From: Diplosphaera chodatii
Taxonomy: Eukaryota; Chlorophyta; Trebouxiophyceae; Prasiolales; Stichococcaceae
NCBI GenBank assembly: GCA_032358165.1
Contig: JAALGY010000032.1
Coordinates: 124,001-188,000, forward strand
DNA: 64,000 nt
Direction: 5' to 3'
A model generated the notes under the pieces. It made no database searches. It was not told where the DNA came from and was given only the letters and a program-made list of their open reading frames with translations. A program made the position numbers and the translations under genes. This document shows, piece by piece, positions 12,401 to 24,668 of this stretch. Positions within the stretch are counted from its first letter, which is position 1. Every line of letters starts with the position of its first letter.

Positions 12401-14752
12401 CACTGCCACACCGCAGATCTTCAAGGAGATTGGGGGCGAGGAGTGGAGCAACCTGGGGGCGCTGCGCCACTGCATGGGCGACATCAACGAGGACAAGCCC
12501 TCCGACATTCTGGAGAACGAGATGATGGGGCAGCGCGGCGACGACAAGGTGCGCTAAGGGGACTCAGCATCTTGACTAGCCTTGCCGGCATGTTGACTGG
12601 CGGAAGCGAACTCGCGTCATGATCGGCAAGACAGGCCGCGCCGCCATCTTGGCCGTATGATGTTGTGGCCTGCACCAGCAGCGAACGCAAAGCAATGCAT
12701 GAAAGCAAGCTGCGGCACGCTGATGCGGTAAGCGCTGACAAGCCTATGCCTGCACGCTGATGGCGTCGCTGGGTGATGCACAGGAGGGCGAGGTGTACAT
12801 TCTGCCGACGATTCGCATTAACGAGGGGCAGTACCGGGGGAAGCTGTCGTACGCGGAGGTGCTGCGCGCGCTATGCGCGGGCTTCAACAAGAACGACGAG
12901 CCCGCGGCGTGCAACAAGGTCGGCGACGCGGACTGCAGGGTGGGCGCCCCGGGCGATGTGGACTGCAAGAACAGGTGCGTACTTCCGAGGCTAAAACAAG
13001 GCAGGCAGCTTCCGGAAGTGGGCTGCTCTATAAGCGTCTTCGGTGCATGTACCCATCGAGAACGTGAAGGTGTGCATCCTTCTGGAGCTGAGGTGATGAC
13101 CAGTGGGTGTGGGCGTTGCTGCAGGAAGGATGGCAAGACGGTGTGCAAGGACACCTTTGCGGGGTATGTGTGCACCTGCGGCTCGGGCTTCATATCCCAC
13201 ATCGACCCCAAGAACAAGACGGAGGTGCACTCTCCTGTTGCCGTGGCTGCTTCTGTGCCTTTTGCTGTGCATCCCTACATCCTACCACAATGCATGACAA
13301 CATCCTGAAAGGTCGGAAGTTGCAAGGCGGGTGCATGTGCATCAGGCTCAGCAGGCTGGTTCGAGCGTCTGCAGCGAGTTCGTGACCATCTACTCCACTG
13401 CGCAGGTGTGCCTGGACATCAACGAGTGCCTGTCGGCGGACTCGGCGTCGCTGGACAAGGACTGCACCTGCGACCGCTGCGCATGCCAGAACGTGTTTGG
13501 CGGCTACAAGTGCGTGTCCTGCCCTGCAGTAGGGCCTTTGGTGCTTCCTGCCCAGACATTGCCACAGGCAGATGACGCAAACGTAGCTGTTGTGCATTGA
13601 CCATCAAGCTGCGGCATGTGGGAGTGTAACACGACCGTGTCGGCTGGCTGCAGGTGCATCCCGGACCTGAGGGACGAGTGCGCGAAGAACCATGGCGGCT
13701 GCTGGCACGAGGACCACCGGGTGAACGGCAAGACCGTGCACTTCTCCGCGTGCCACGACAACATCAAGGTCGTCAAGGTTCGTGAGAGCTGGCCCGCAGC
13801 ACAGTCTGTGCTGGCAAGCTTGCCATTCTCCACGAAGTAGACCGCCTCTCGGCTGGTTCTTTTGGTGGCTGCCCGCAGCACGGACGCATGTTTATCCGAT
13901 AAGCCGGCTTCAGAATTGGAATGGCTTGCTCGTGTACTTGGTCTACAAACCGAATTGTTTGCATCGCGCCACAGGATGCAGCGGCGCACGGCAAGGACAT
14001 CAGCAAGATGCCGCTGCACGAGTGCAAGTGCCCGCCGTGCTTCAAGGCGGGCACCAACCTGCGGGGCCAGCTCACCTGCAGCCCGACCTGCGACCTGGGC
14101 TCCTGCGACCTGAAGACGGGCGCCTGCGCAAGTGCCAGCGGCGGCAGCAGCGGAGGCAAGAGCTTCTGCATTACACCCTGCCCTCTAATTCGTGCAGCAT
14201 GGACTTGCTGTCACTATCACTCATGAGCACGGCCATCTGTACGTGCTTCACAAGGGTGTATCCTGATCAGGCGGCGCATCATGCCCATGCCACTGGCAAC
14301 TGCAAGCAGACAACGTATGTGTTCTTAGCTCTCCGTGACGTGAGGGTCTTTTCTTGTATAGGCGGCGGGGCGCCCGTGTGGAGCATCCTGCTCAGCGTGG
14401 TGGTAGCGGTGGCGGTCGTGGGAGCGGCAGCGTACGGCCTGTACCAGTTCCGCCTGCGCTCTGCGATGCACCAGGTACGCCTCGCCGTGCCCAGCGGCAC
14501 AGCATGGAGCTGTGCATGGCATATGTGTGATGGACATCGCTGGTGACACAGCTGGATGTTCATTGTTCAGCCTGAGCACACCGCGACGGCCACAGCAGGT
14601 GTCGAGATATGTGGGGCGCGGAACTGTCGCTGTGCAACTGTGACGGATGTGCTGTCCGTTATGTGCTGCAGGAGGTGCGCGCCATCATGGCGCAGTACAT
14701 GCCGCTGCAAGAGCAGGACGAAGCCATGCGGCAGACGCCAAATGGCATCTGA
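9452..14752 (+). CDS. Vacuolar sorting receptor (VSR/BP-80 type)
   Basis: Type I membrane receptor that sorts soluble cargo from the trans-Golgi or prevacuolar compartment to the vacuole. Nineteen exons join in phase throughout: 9452-9608, 9723-9750, 9950-10037, 10154-10220, 10304-10374, 10547-10617, 10779-10842, 10972-11100, 11250-11324, 11528-11725, 12036-12173, 12417-12548, 12784-12974, 13125-13224, 13406-13509, 13654-13777, 13975-14131, 14362-14474 and 14672-14752, encoding 695 residues. A signal peptide (MARALLQASLLVLLASTVQS) precedes RFIVEQGGIKVKFP. The PA domain has KVWNAQLAGAVG and YLRNISIPAAFI. The VSR core has [47 protein letters not shown] and ILPTIRINEGQYRGKL. EGF-like repeats follow (VCLDINECLSAD, NHGGCWHE), then one transmembrane helix (WSILLSVVVAVAVVG). 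The cytosolic tail carries IMAQYMPLQEQ, the YMPL (YxxPhi) clathrin-adaptor sorting motif. Slightly longer than the land-plant proteins (about 620-630 residues). Confidence 0.95.
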
Positions 14753-15295
14753 GCCCACAGCCTACAGGGGCGCCGGTTGCAGCCACTCTCTGCTGGAATT
14801 GTCGGGTAGCACTTTGGCGCCCGCTGAGCGGAAGTTGCGTGTTGCCGTAGAGCCAGTGTAGTGCGCATTCGCATCAGCTGGCGCGTCGGCATGCAGCTGC
14901 AGCTGTGAGCTGACCCTTTGTTGGCACTACAGGTGCCTGAACAATCCTGGCCAGATGCTGTCGGCAGCCTGTACGGCGGCAGCAGATGTATCGTCACCAC
15001 ATGTACATTGAACAGGCAACAACGATTGTTTTGTTTGACGATGTTGGGCGTGAGTTCACCGGCATATATATGTATGCAGACAAGCAAGCTGGGGCTGTCA
15101 AAGATTCTGCGTTCCTGGCTGCCTGAGCCTGAACCCTGAGCCACAGCCCTGGGCATCAAAATTTCCAGGTCAGCACCCGAGTCAGCAGTTTCAGCACGTT
15201 CTCGTGGCGAGCCTGCTTGCGCGCCATAACCCCACAACCCCTTTGCACTTCATACACATGTTTGAAGCTCACCATGGTGTCTCATACACCACAGC
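14753..15295. other. Intergenic after VSR, possibly holding the 5' exon of the next gene
   Basis: No firm coding exon was found. The next plus-strand gene lacks a visible ATG in its first recognised exon, so its 5' end probably lies here. A short open frame around 15040-15140 was not convincing. Confidence 0.4.
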
Positions 15296-16689
15296 AATAG
15301 TTCCTCGACTGGCTCGAACGCTGCAGCTGCATCTAGAGCGGCACAGCAGGCCTTCGTTGTGAGGGGTGTGCCGCGCAGCATTAGCAGCGGCTCCGACACT
15401 GCGGTCCAGCCCTCATCTGGCTCTGCGTTCTTTCTGCTGCGCACTGTGATGTCAGTGAGCCATGGCGGCAGCCGACTGCGGCGCCTGCACAGCAAAACGA
15501 AGGCGTCCAAACACGGCCTCTCCCAGTACATCTCCGGTCGCAGCGCCAGCTTCCAGTCGCTGCAGCTGGTGTTAGAGGTGGGTCTTAGCAGATTCATGGC
15601 GACGCCCACTGTCTTAGCGAGCTGTAGCCCGGCGATCCAGGAAGCGAGGCCACGTGCTGCACACTTTTGGGCGCTTTCTATCCGTGGTGCTGCGCGTGGA
15701 ACGATTGTGGCAAACTCCGGCAGCTTGGGATGACATGTGTTTGACTCTGGTGGCGGGTGGTGATGGCGGGCAGGTCACTCGGCGTTCGAAAACTGGTGCC
15801 GGGCATGAATCGTGGCATGCCCCAGCCTTGACCACCGTTACGAGGCTGCGTTAGACGTCACGCATCGGTAATATGCACGTTGGCTTGCAGCAGAGCGAAC
15901 ACTGTTGCCGCCGTACACCCTCGTGCGGATCAGCATCGGCTGGGGCTAGGCACCCTGTTGGTGCTGTGGATGATCTCGCCTGTTGGAGCTCTCACATGCT
16001 TCCACCACTGAGACCACGTCTTCTTCCTAAGGCAGATACATTCCTCGACTTGCAGGGCGAGCTGGGGGACTCCACATCGGTACTCAGCAAGGAGTGGCAG
16101 GCGCTCACACCCAGGTCCAGCTCAGCCACATCCGGCGGCAGCAGCGTCACCCTGCCCCACGCCTGCCTCGACAGCCTGCTGGACGGCATCGCGGAGCTGT
16201 CCACGGCGGCGGCGGCCGACGGCAGCGTGCGCAGCGGCAACAGCAGCGGCGCCAGCAGCATGCTAGGGTTCAGAGGAAGCCGCGGCCCCAGCAGCACAGG
16301 AGGCAGCCCCTTTGGCCCCCAGTCTGAGCCCTGCGACTCGCCCACACGAGCATCCAGCCAGCACACCTCAGGCCACCAGGTGAGGACTGCTGTGACGGAC
16401 AGCAGCCTCAGTAACCAATGTCCACAGTGCCGAAAATAGCAACTCCAACCTCATTAGGGCTTGCCATCGAGCTGTGGCAGTCACGTACTTGACAACGATG
16501 ACTGCGTCTGTGCAGGTCGTCCCTGTGGCCGACGGCGGCGCAGCATCGCCACCCTCCCCCTGGGCGGCTCGCACTTACAACCCCGGCATGGATGCCTTCG
16601 GCTGGCGGGTCCCGGCGATGCGCTCCGACAGCATGGACAGCAGCAGCAGCGGCGGCGGCACTGGCAGCAAACTGGACCCGCTCGACTGA
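15296..16689 (+). CDS. Unrecognised Ser-rich protein, 5' end not found
   Basis: Three plus-strand exons are supported: about 15296-15577, 16056-16379 and 16516-16689, joined in phase 0 at both junctions. The first is open with no ATG and begins after an AG near 15294, so an upstream exon is missing; other exons could also lie between 15577 and 16056. Exon 1 has a basic segment (SRLRRLHSKTKASKHG) and SQYISGRSASFQSLQLVLE. Exon 2 is Ser/Gly-rich with a short amphipathic stretch (CLDSLLDGIAELSTAAA). The last exon ends SGGGTGSKLDPLD. No transmembrane segment or known domain was recognised; the composition suggests a largely disordered, possibly phosphorylated protein. It is convergent with the downstream permease gene. 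Confidence 0.6.
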
Positions 16690-17479
16690 TGGCAGACGCA
16701 GCACTGGACAAACGATTGTTCTGGGGACGATGTATTGGCACACAACTCTGGCAGGACTTGGCAGCCTGGCGGTGGTCTATGCAGGGCAGCACCCTTTGCG
16801 AGTGCGCCGTAGGATGCACAGCCCCGCCAACATGCTTTTGTACACAAACTGGGTGGCAGTGTGCTGAGATGGCAGGGGGTGTGCTTTGAGCGCTATTGGG
16901 CGACTGCAGTTTGAACAGCAGTGCGCAAGCCTCCTGTGATGCCTCGGTGCAGCTGCGGTGTGGAGAGGCTGTACTGCATGAACAGCATTTCGTTCGTTGA
17001 CTTCAGAGGCTATGCGCTGGCGTATTGCCATATTGTGTTGGTGGACTGACGGGGGGCAGCTGACGCTGGTGTGTTCTGGAGGCGCATTTGCCCTAAGTGG
17101 CAAAATTGGAGGTTGACAGATTGTGGTGCGGCGAATTAGTGGCCTCCGTTCATGCCAATAACAATGACCCTGCAAGGGTGCTCCTGCTGTAAGCTTACTG
17201 AGGAGATGCCACCACCTGTTGTTCAACTATCCAGGGAATGCCCCACAATCAAACGGACAACTGCTGACCAACATCTGATAGCAGCCATGCGAAATGTACC
17301 TAGACAGCTGCGTGCTTCACCACACTACATGCGCACCGCAGCTGGCATGCTGACAATTATCACCACTTGCCAACGCTGATTCTGTGTTAGCCACACATGG
17401 GAGCAGCATGCTGCTAGCGGTGTAGCGGCTGTTACCAGAGTGGTGACTGCTGGCTCATCTTCCGCTGTGTCAGGTGTAA
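16690..17479. other. Convergent intergenic region
   Basis: About 790 bp between the stop of the plus-strand Ser-rich gene and the stop of the minus-strand permease. It should contain two 3' UTRs. A plus-strand TGTAA lies near 17187. No coding exon was recognised. Confidence 0.45.
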
Positions 17480-17872
17480 TCAACTGGCGGCAGCGGATGG
17501 GAACACGATCCCAACCACGCCATGGCTGCTGATCCCTGACTGCTGGTGCTGCTCACGCACGTCCCCCAGCAGCTTCTGCAAGGACGAGCACAGCCCCAGC
17601 ACTGACATCGCGATGCTGACTGGTATCAGAACTGCCTGCGGCGCAGCAGGGAACATGTTATCGAGGAGTGTCTCGACACACATGTAGCATCACGATGCTC
17701 TGCGGGCTGATGTTCACTGGCTGCTGTGTCACCTGCAGCACGTTCTCCCAGCGAGGTTGCTTGTGGCGCAGCAACTTCAGGCAGAAGCCTGATGGCATTG
17801 TGTACGCGACCGTGAGGTATGTGACGCTGGTGACCAGGCCCACCTGCAGCATTACACAGGGGCTGCTACGCT

Positions 17873-17907
<35 letters not shown>

Positions 17908-20900
17908 GCTTATGTACAATGCTTCCTACATAACCATCTGTCGGCCAGTATTTCATTTCCGATCGGCATTGGTATTGCCGATCAGCATCCAGTTGACAGC
18001 AGTACATGCCAGTAGGGGCAGTCACAGTAGTGCCGTCACACACAAGTGTGAGCAAAAAGAGGGGCTCACCAGCTCTGAGAAGAAGGGCAGCATCGTGGCG
18101 ATCAGGTAGGAGTAGCTGATGACGGCCAGGGTGGTCACGGCCCACAAGGTACGGGAATGGCCTGCGGACCCCACACGCTCCTGCAAAGGGTGTGGGGCTT
18201 CATCTTGGAGTATCTCACTGTCGCGAATGACAGATATAAAGGGTTGCATCGTACAGAAGGGCACTGCGCATAATGCTGTTGCTCCAGGGCAGTGGCCTAG
18301 AGTGCACTGTGCTGTGCTATTGACTGTCTGTGCAATGTGTGTACTCTCTGGGCATGCTGCATTCAGCTGAACTACATACAAAGGCAGCGCAAATACCTCC
18401 ACCATTCTGCAAGTTGATCGTATGATGAAGCTGCTGATACACTTTCACAGCTGGGGGTTTGGGCTCTATGAGAGGCGAAAATGGAGGTTATGACCGGCAC
18501 ATACCTGGAGATTGGCCTCGGCGCTGGTGGCCTTGCGCCGCAGCAGTGTGCAGATGTTCAGCGCCCACACATTGATATTGGCCAGGTACTGCGCCGTCGC
18601 CTAGGGCGCATGAGGCAGTGGCCAAAGTGTCATGTGTCAGCATCTGGGACGAGGCTGGCTTGCATGTATGGCATGCTCAGTGCGCACAGGCGCCCTGACC
18701 AACAAGTACGTCGGAAAGTTGGGTCTGCTGGTTCCCAGCGCTGGTCACGATGGGTTCCCATCGTGAATGGCCACGATGGGTGGCTTCTCAACCCCTCGGT
18801 TAATCGAGCGCTGGTCACGATGGGTTCCCAGCACTGGTTGTGTGAGTCGATGCTTTGGGGGCCGATGGGAACTGCGCTTGTTGCGTTGAGTTCCAGCACT
18901 GGATCTGCCTGTGCAGCGGTGGGAACCCACCGCAAACGCCAACTGCTTTTGGGGCCAGAGCTGGCCGCAGCGCGTGAAGCTGTGCATGTGCATGTGTAGA
19001 TGGTATGACGCTGTGCTCGTGCAGCCCATTTGCGTGTCATGGATGGCAGACCGCCCGCCCTGCTGTGCCAATCTGGTCTGCGACAGCTCCGGTGCCACAG
19101 CGCCGCAAGCTTCACAACAGCACACGGCACGCTGGCGATGCACTGACGCAATGCAATACAGCAGCTTGTTGATCCGCGCCATGCGGTGCCGGCCTCTGGA
19201 CTCATATAGTCAAGAGCAGTTGGGGCGATCACACTGCAGTTGGTTGCCAAGGTGCAATGCCTCGCGTCCAGCCGCACGCATGTGCCGACGCAGACATGCG
19301 TGAGATGGAGTTCTGATCTTGCACCTGGTGTACGCGCCTTGCTGCTCCTGGTCTCGTCGGAGCCTGGGACGTTGGCCGATCAGCACATAGACAACCTGCA
19401 ACTTTGCGTGTGGGGACATGCAGCCACGGTTGTGAGCCTATGAATGCTGCAGAGCACTTACATGTGGCTACGGATGCGGTTGCGGCTCATGGCTGGGTGG
19501 CGTTGTGCTGCAATGTGGCCTAACTGTGTCGACAGATGGACGTCAAACCGCTCAAGTGCTCAACGGCAAGTTTGCAGTGATGGGAAGCACCACAATAGGG
19601 AACCCCTTCTGACAGCTAATCCTCTTCCTAACGGGTGGGCACTGACCACTGAGGACATGCACGGTCCATGTGCTACGCTCGTGGCAGAAACGGTCGCTTG
19701 CGTTGTCATGCTACATGCTACACAGTGTTATGCGGGGCCTAGGGTGCGTGTCAGCCTCTACGTTGCCCGTCTAGACCGCGCTGAACGTTTTGGTACGTAC
19801 CAAATGAAACCATCATGGCGACCCATCGGTCGATTGATGGGATCGAGCGCAGCAACAGCGCCGATATCCAGCGCTGGATACCCATCGCTCCCATCATCGC
19901 GATGGGTCGCGATGGAAACGTCGCGATGGTACGATGGGTTTGCTCACTCGCATTCCCAGCGTTGGGCCAACCCAAAACTCATCGATGGTACCGCTGGTTC
20001 CCAGCGCTGGTTCCCATGAAACGCGATGGAAGCCTCTCACGATGGGAACCCATCGCTGGGAACCAGCAGACCCAACTTTCCGACGTAGTGCATGTAATGA
20101 GCAAGATTTAAGAGGTGATCCTGGATCAATGCCAAAAGTAGGAGCTTGTGCCTGCAGCAGCAGCAGGCAGGCGGCCAGGCGGGCCCAGACGTCATGGTCG
20201 ATGCTGAACAGCACGATCTGCGCCACCTTGTCCCCCTGCAGACCAGCACAGAAGCCTCAGTCCTGAGGATGGTGCATAAATTCGCAACCGTGTCATCGGA
20301 TGTCTTGGGCAAGAGACAAGAACATGCTGCAGCCTCAACACTGACTCGGCCAACAGTGGCACCATAGTGCGCTGTCATTCTTGGCCACTACTGTGTCAGG
20401 ATGCAGCTGACACTGGTGCATGTACACCACAGCTGGGCGGCTGGCCCTGTACTGGAGCGCACCCACAACTACTGTCATGACAGTTGATGAGAGCGCTTGA
20501 AAAGCCGCTGTGGCTTCAGCACCTGCGTGTGCTCACATATGCAGATACACATATGTTCACTGCCAAGCTCAGAGTTTCATGCGTCTGACCGCCACACTCA
20601 TATGTTGTCAGACGAATGTGCGCGCCTGGCTCCAGTAGCCCAGGGCGCCGACAGACAGGTACGCGCAGGTCATGGCGGCGGTGCAGGCGGTGATGGCGGC
20701 TGGGAAGCGCTGCGGCCGCCGCATCGTGTTCATGACCTCCACCCACGAGAACTGGCCGCCTGCGGCGCATACCTGAAACTGACGGCATAGAGCGGGCAAG
20801 CACATTGCTTTGAGTGTCAGCAAGCGCAGCCACACCATCAGCCTGTTACTCGATCATAGGTGAAATCAGCCTGAGCAGCTAGTCGGACTGTTGCTGCGGT

Positions 20901-23521
20901 GCTGACATCTGGAAACTCTTGCCAGCAGTACTGAAGTCTTACCATATGCAAAGATGAGGTTCATGAGCGCCACCAGGGCCGCTGAGAGGTCGTGCGTCTG
21001 GAACGCCACATGCTTGGCGTCTGGGTTCTGGCTCATCAGCAGCCGCACCTGCGTGCAGAGAGCATCTGGTCGATATTAAGGGGTTTGGTGATCGGCATAT
21101 CGCTTGTGCGCCTGTTGCACAAGCAAAAAAATTACATTGCTCGATTGGAGCACGGCTTCAGTACTGTAGACTGCCTCCTGGGCCATTGATGAAGTCATGA
21201 TGAAGCTAAGCAGTCGGATGAATCGGACATGGGCCTACACTCTGACGGCAGCGCTGCCTGAGGGCAGCTGTTGCACACAGGTGCAGTGCGCATAACCACA
21301 TATCTTCACCATACCACAGGTCACCATACCAGTGCATGCTCTCTCGTGCGACCAGGGCACAACGACATCACAAGCTGTCTGCAATCACGCGCCTGCTCGG
21401 AACAGCCGTGAGACCTAAAGACTATATAAGCAGCAACGAACGCACCAAGACCAGCAGGATAGCGCACTGCTGGGCGGCGGTGCCCGCCGTCAGGAACCAG
21501 CCCAGGCGCGCCAGTGACTGCACCTGCGGCAACGAAAATGCATATGAACTGGCGGCAGTGCTCGTGCTCCTTCTATCACGTAACCATCTCAAAGGTTCCA
21601 TTTGCTATGGGTAGTAAGATATATCTCATCTACTTCTTCGGCTTGGATCTTCTAGTCGTGATCGAATGGCTAACAAGCACCAGCCTTGAAGTCTGGCAGC
21701 CAGTGACATCCCCGTGACCAATGGCTGCTGTCCGTCAGCACCCATTGGCACGCCATCATAGCTGCGTGGTCGCCAGAGTGGCCAGAGTTGCGTGTGTGCA
21801 GCGCGCCGCAGTCTTCATGCAGGACTGCTCCCCACACCTTGATCTTACGTGAACTGATGATGCGCAGGTTCGTGTATGTCACCTGGCTGAGGCAGGCCTC
21901 TGCGACGGCCACGGCGGCGCCGGCGGCCCACAGCCCCAGCGCCCCGCCGGAGGCGTGCACCAGGCTCTGCGTGGCCGCCAGGTGCAGGATGATGCAGCGG
22001 GTGGCGTCCAGGGAGTATACCACAGCATAGCAGGTGCGGCGGCCCTGGGGCAATGACAAACGAGCAGGGCTTAGCATGTCAGGGTGTAGGGATGTAGTGT
22101 AGCGCACTCTGGTGAGCCCGCAGTGGTAGATGACAGATGTGCAGGGCTTCAGCGCACAGTCGCATGTGACCGCCAGCCGTCGCCCCTGCAGCAGTTACCA
22201 GCCTCTGTAACATGTTGGGCGCTTGCTTGCGCAGGTTAGAAACCAGCAGCCAGTCACCGACCAGGAGGAGCAGCTTAGGGTGTCCTGATGGCAGGCTGTC
22301 AGTTCACAAGCTAGCTGTTGGCAACCACGCACTTGTCAGAGGATCCGCAGTACGTCAACCCATTGCGTCGTCTACGCATACAGCTTGACAGCGTGCCAGC
22401 CATCTGACAAGTGAGGCAAATGCCATTCATCTGTGATGCCCTATTGCATGACCTGGGTGGCGGTATGAACTCTTGGACAGCATCCAAAGGCAGGTTACCA
22501 TGTTGCCGAATGCAGCGTGCCCGAGGTCGCCAAACAGCACAGCGTCCGGCACCGCCAGCCGCAGCCGCCCAAACATGCTGCCCGAGTACACCGTCAGCCC
22601 TGCAGGCAAGTCAGATCCAGTATGATGCGTATTGACGTTGGCTACACACCATGCCGGATGTGACAATGCACCCACAAGGCCGGGCGTCGAGCTGGAAGAC
22701 AATTATGATGTCAGCAGTTTCAAGCAGCCACCACATGGGCATCACCACACCAGCCTGCTTGCAGCTGGCAGCCAGACTGTACCTGCCAGCACGAAGATGG
22801 ACAGCGTGGCGCCGCCCCAGCCCATTCGCGCAAAGCCGTAGGGCGTCAGCCACAGGCCCCACCCCAGCTGGATGGCCACCAGCGTGGTCACCGTCAGCCA
22901 CAGCCGCGGCTCGCCCTGCGCCGCCTGCAGCTTGCGCACATTTCTTAAGGACATGAGCAGACAGTTGGAAAAAACATGATGGAGCCCATCATTGTCCTGA
23001 TGAGTAACCTCTGAGCGGTGTCACCATTGCGACAATATGCAGCACCAGTCACAATGTCACATGTCAACCGACAAGATGCTTCTCCTCAGCATGCATTGCC
23101 TCACGACACATACAGCTGCGCAGCCTTCTGCGCTCATGCCAAGTGAGGCACCTGCAGCAACCTGCACGGCATATGGACCACCTCCACCAGTTGCGCCCCC
23201 CTGCTCAGTGGTGATGCGACGCGCACTTTGCTCAGCGGTTGATGCGACGCGCACCTCATCTGGGACACTGTCCCCGTCCGCCTCGGCGTCCTCTGGCGGC
23301 AGCGGCACCACGGGCGGCAGGGCGGCTGGGTACCGGGGCGCCAGGCCGCCTCGGGCAAAGCCAATGTCGGTGGACGCCTGCCGCTCCGCCGCCGTGTACG
23401 TCAGCACCCCCAGCAGGGGCAGGCCTGCAGGCAGCGGCTGTGCTATGGTGCTGGGTCTCAGCACTGTGTGAGATGCACCAATGTTCTGCGTGACAGTGCA
23501 ACAGTGCTTGCACGGCAGCAT
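17480..23521 (-). CDS. Amino-acid permease, AAAP/SLC38 family (paralogue 1)
   Basis: Proton- or sodium-coupled amino-acid transporter, probably plasma membrane or vacuolar. Exons: 23521-23255 (start and donor tentative), 22924-22783, 22599-22499, 22044-21883, 21523-21446, 21048-20943, 20759-20614 (or 20626), 20235-20152, 18600-18505, 18180-18070, 17843-17733 and 17635-17480, about 519 residues. Diagnostic blocks are AIQLGWGLWLTPYGFARMGW (TM1), AVPDAVLFGDLGHAAFGNM, YSLDATRCIILHLAATQSL, FSWVEVMNTMRRPQRFP, QYLANINVWALNICTLL and GLVTSVTYLTVAYTMPSGF. About 11 hydrophobic segments are evident. The N-terminus is Pro/acidic and cytosolic. The donor after LLLLQ at 20152 is GC (CAG|GCACAA), with no nearby GT. 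The following intron holds an inverted-repeat transposon. All phases from 22924 onward agree. Its paralogue is at 45.6-50.3 kb. Confidence 0.88.
17876..17906. repeat. (TA)n dinucleotide repeat in a permease intron
   Basis: About 15 TA units lie in the intron between the permease exons ending at 18070 and starting at 17843. Simple-sequence repeat. Confidence 0.95.
18709..20085. mobile_element. Non-autonomous inverted-repeat transposon with TA target site, in a permease intron
   Basis: A 32-bp perfect terminal inverted repeat (starting CGTCGGAAAGTTGGGTCTGC) occupies 18709-18740 and, in reverse complement, 20054-20085. Each end is flanked by TA (18707-18708 and 20086-20087), as for a Tc1/mariner-type target-site duplication. 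Both subterminal regions carry many degenerate copies of CGATGGG and AGCGCTGG in both orientations, a pattern typical of transposase-binding arrays. The interior has no long ORF with a recognisable transposase, so it looks like a 1.38-kb non-autonomous element mobilised in trans. It sits wholly inside the minus-strand permease intron between exons 20235-20152 and 18600-18505. The superfamily assignment is inferred from the TA dinucleotide and could change if TA belongs to the inverted repeat. Confidence 0.88.
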
Positions 23522-23909
23522 TCTGGCTAATAGCTCGTAGCAAAGGCATCGTCTAGCATGTTTGGCACCGCCATCACATGCTGAAAAGCTGCTGCTTGCT
23601 CGCTGCCAGCCGATGCAGGGAAAAGCAGCAGGGTGTGCTGTATGGTGCGCCTTGTGACAATCAGTCGGTCACAGTCAAAGCAGCAAGCCCCACGAACATG
23701 GTCCTGTCTGACTGCTCAAGGCTTACTCACTCTGCAGGTGGCTGTCGGCAGACGTGTCGGCTCCCAGCACTGCCGCCCCCAGTACCGTCTGCTGCACGAT
23801 GTGCACCCTGTGTGCCATGGCACCGTTGTGCACCGTTGTTCGCTGCCGCTGGAAATGGCACCAGAGCAGCAGCTCACGATCCAATCACAGGTGACACATG
23901 CTGAACTTG

Positions 23910-24017
23910 TCAGTCCTCCCAGCGGAAGGGCTGCTTGGGGCGGCCCCAGCAGGCAGCCCTGGTCACCCAATCGGACGCCTCCCAGTACATCTGGAGGATG
24001 CGGTCCCTGATCGACAT
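23910..24017 (-). CDS. 35-codon ORF upstream of the permease (microprotein or upstream ORF)
   Basis: A minus-strand ATG at 24017 opens a 35-codon frame ending in TGA at 23912-23910. It begins MSIRDRILQMYWEASDW and ends KQPFRWED. Thirty-three of its 35 codons end in G or C, which matches the verified exons nearby and is unlike the surrounding non-coding DNA. The peptide is rich in Trp and Arg with a mixed-charge amphipathic N-terminal half. It lies about 390 bp before the tentative permease start on the same strand, so it may be an upstream ORF in the permease leader, or a separate tiny gene. I do not recognise the family. Confidence 0.5.
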   Translation of the reverse strand: MSIRDRILQMYWEASDWVTRAACWGRPKQPFRWED

Positions 24018-24668
24018 GGCTGCTCAAAGCTTCTGCTACAACACGAGGTAAAATGGCCACTGTGCGGGGGATCAGCGAGGCGGCCGCACCGAACATCCGA
24101 GTAGTTTGGTGATAGCCGGTGCAGTTGTTTGGAAGCCATTCCGCAAACCGGCCGCCAGTATATTCATCGGCGGTGTCGCCTCGGCAATTGGCCATTGATG
24201 GATAGAGCGTCTTCACTGACTGATCGTGCCCAACTCTATGCTTTTGTTTACAAGTTGTCACACAGCATCGACGTATACAAGACAAGGGATATGCTGCAGG
24301 CAATGCGATACAGCGAGGTGGTATATACACAGAATACATGCTATATGCATGAAAGCGTATGCGCGCGGTGCATGAAGACCTCTACGAAAAATAACACACA
24401 GTGCACGCGATGAATGCTGATTCATCTCCTGATGACAGCCTGCTGACATCCTGCTAACAGTCCCTTGCGACCATTCTGCGCTCTGCACACAGCGCGTCAC
24501 TTCGCTCTTGGGACCCAGCGCTAGACAAAACCGCTGGGCAAAGCTGTCTCTCTTCGCATCCTGCTGCATCCGCAGGGCGGCTGACAAAACTCAGAAATGC
24601 TGTGCTCTTCCTGACTCGCTTCTGCTCAACTTCATTTGCTCCGGGTTCGGGTTCGTTGCCGCTTGGCG
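24018..24668. other. Intergenic, 3' flank of the alpha/beta hydrolase
   Basis: About 650 bp between the small ORF and the hydrolase stop. No coding exon was recognised. A minus-strand TGTAA near 24254 could serve as the polyadenylation signal of the hydrolase. Confidence 0.4.

Noticed and set aside
23221..23260. Short direct repeat (about 24 bp) in the permease 1 N-terminal region
   Set aside because: Two imperfect copies only, probably a local slippage event; not enough to annotate separately.
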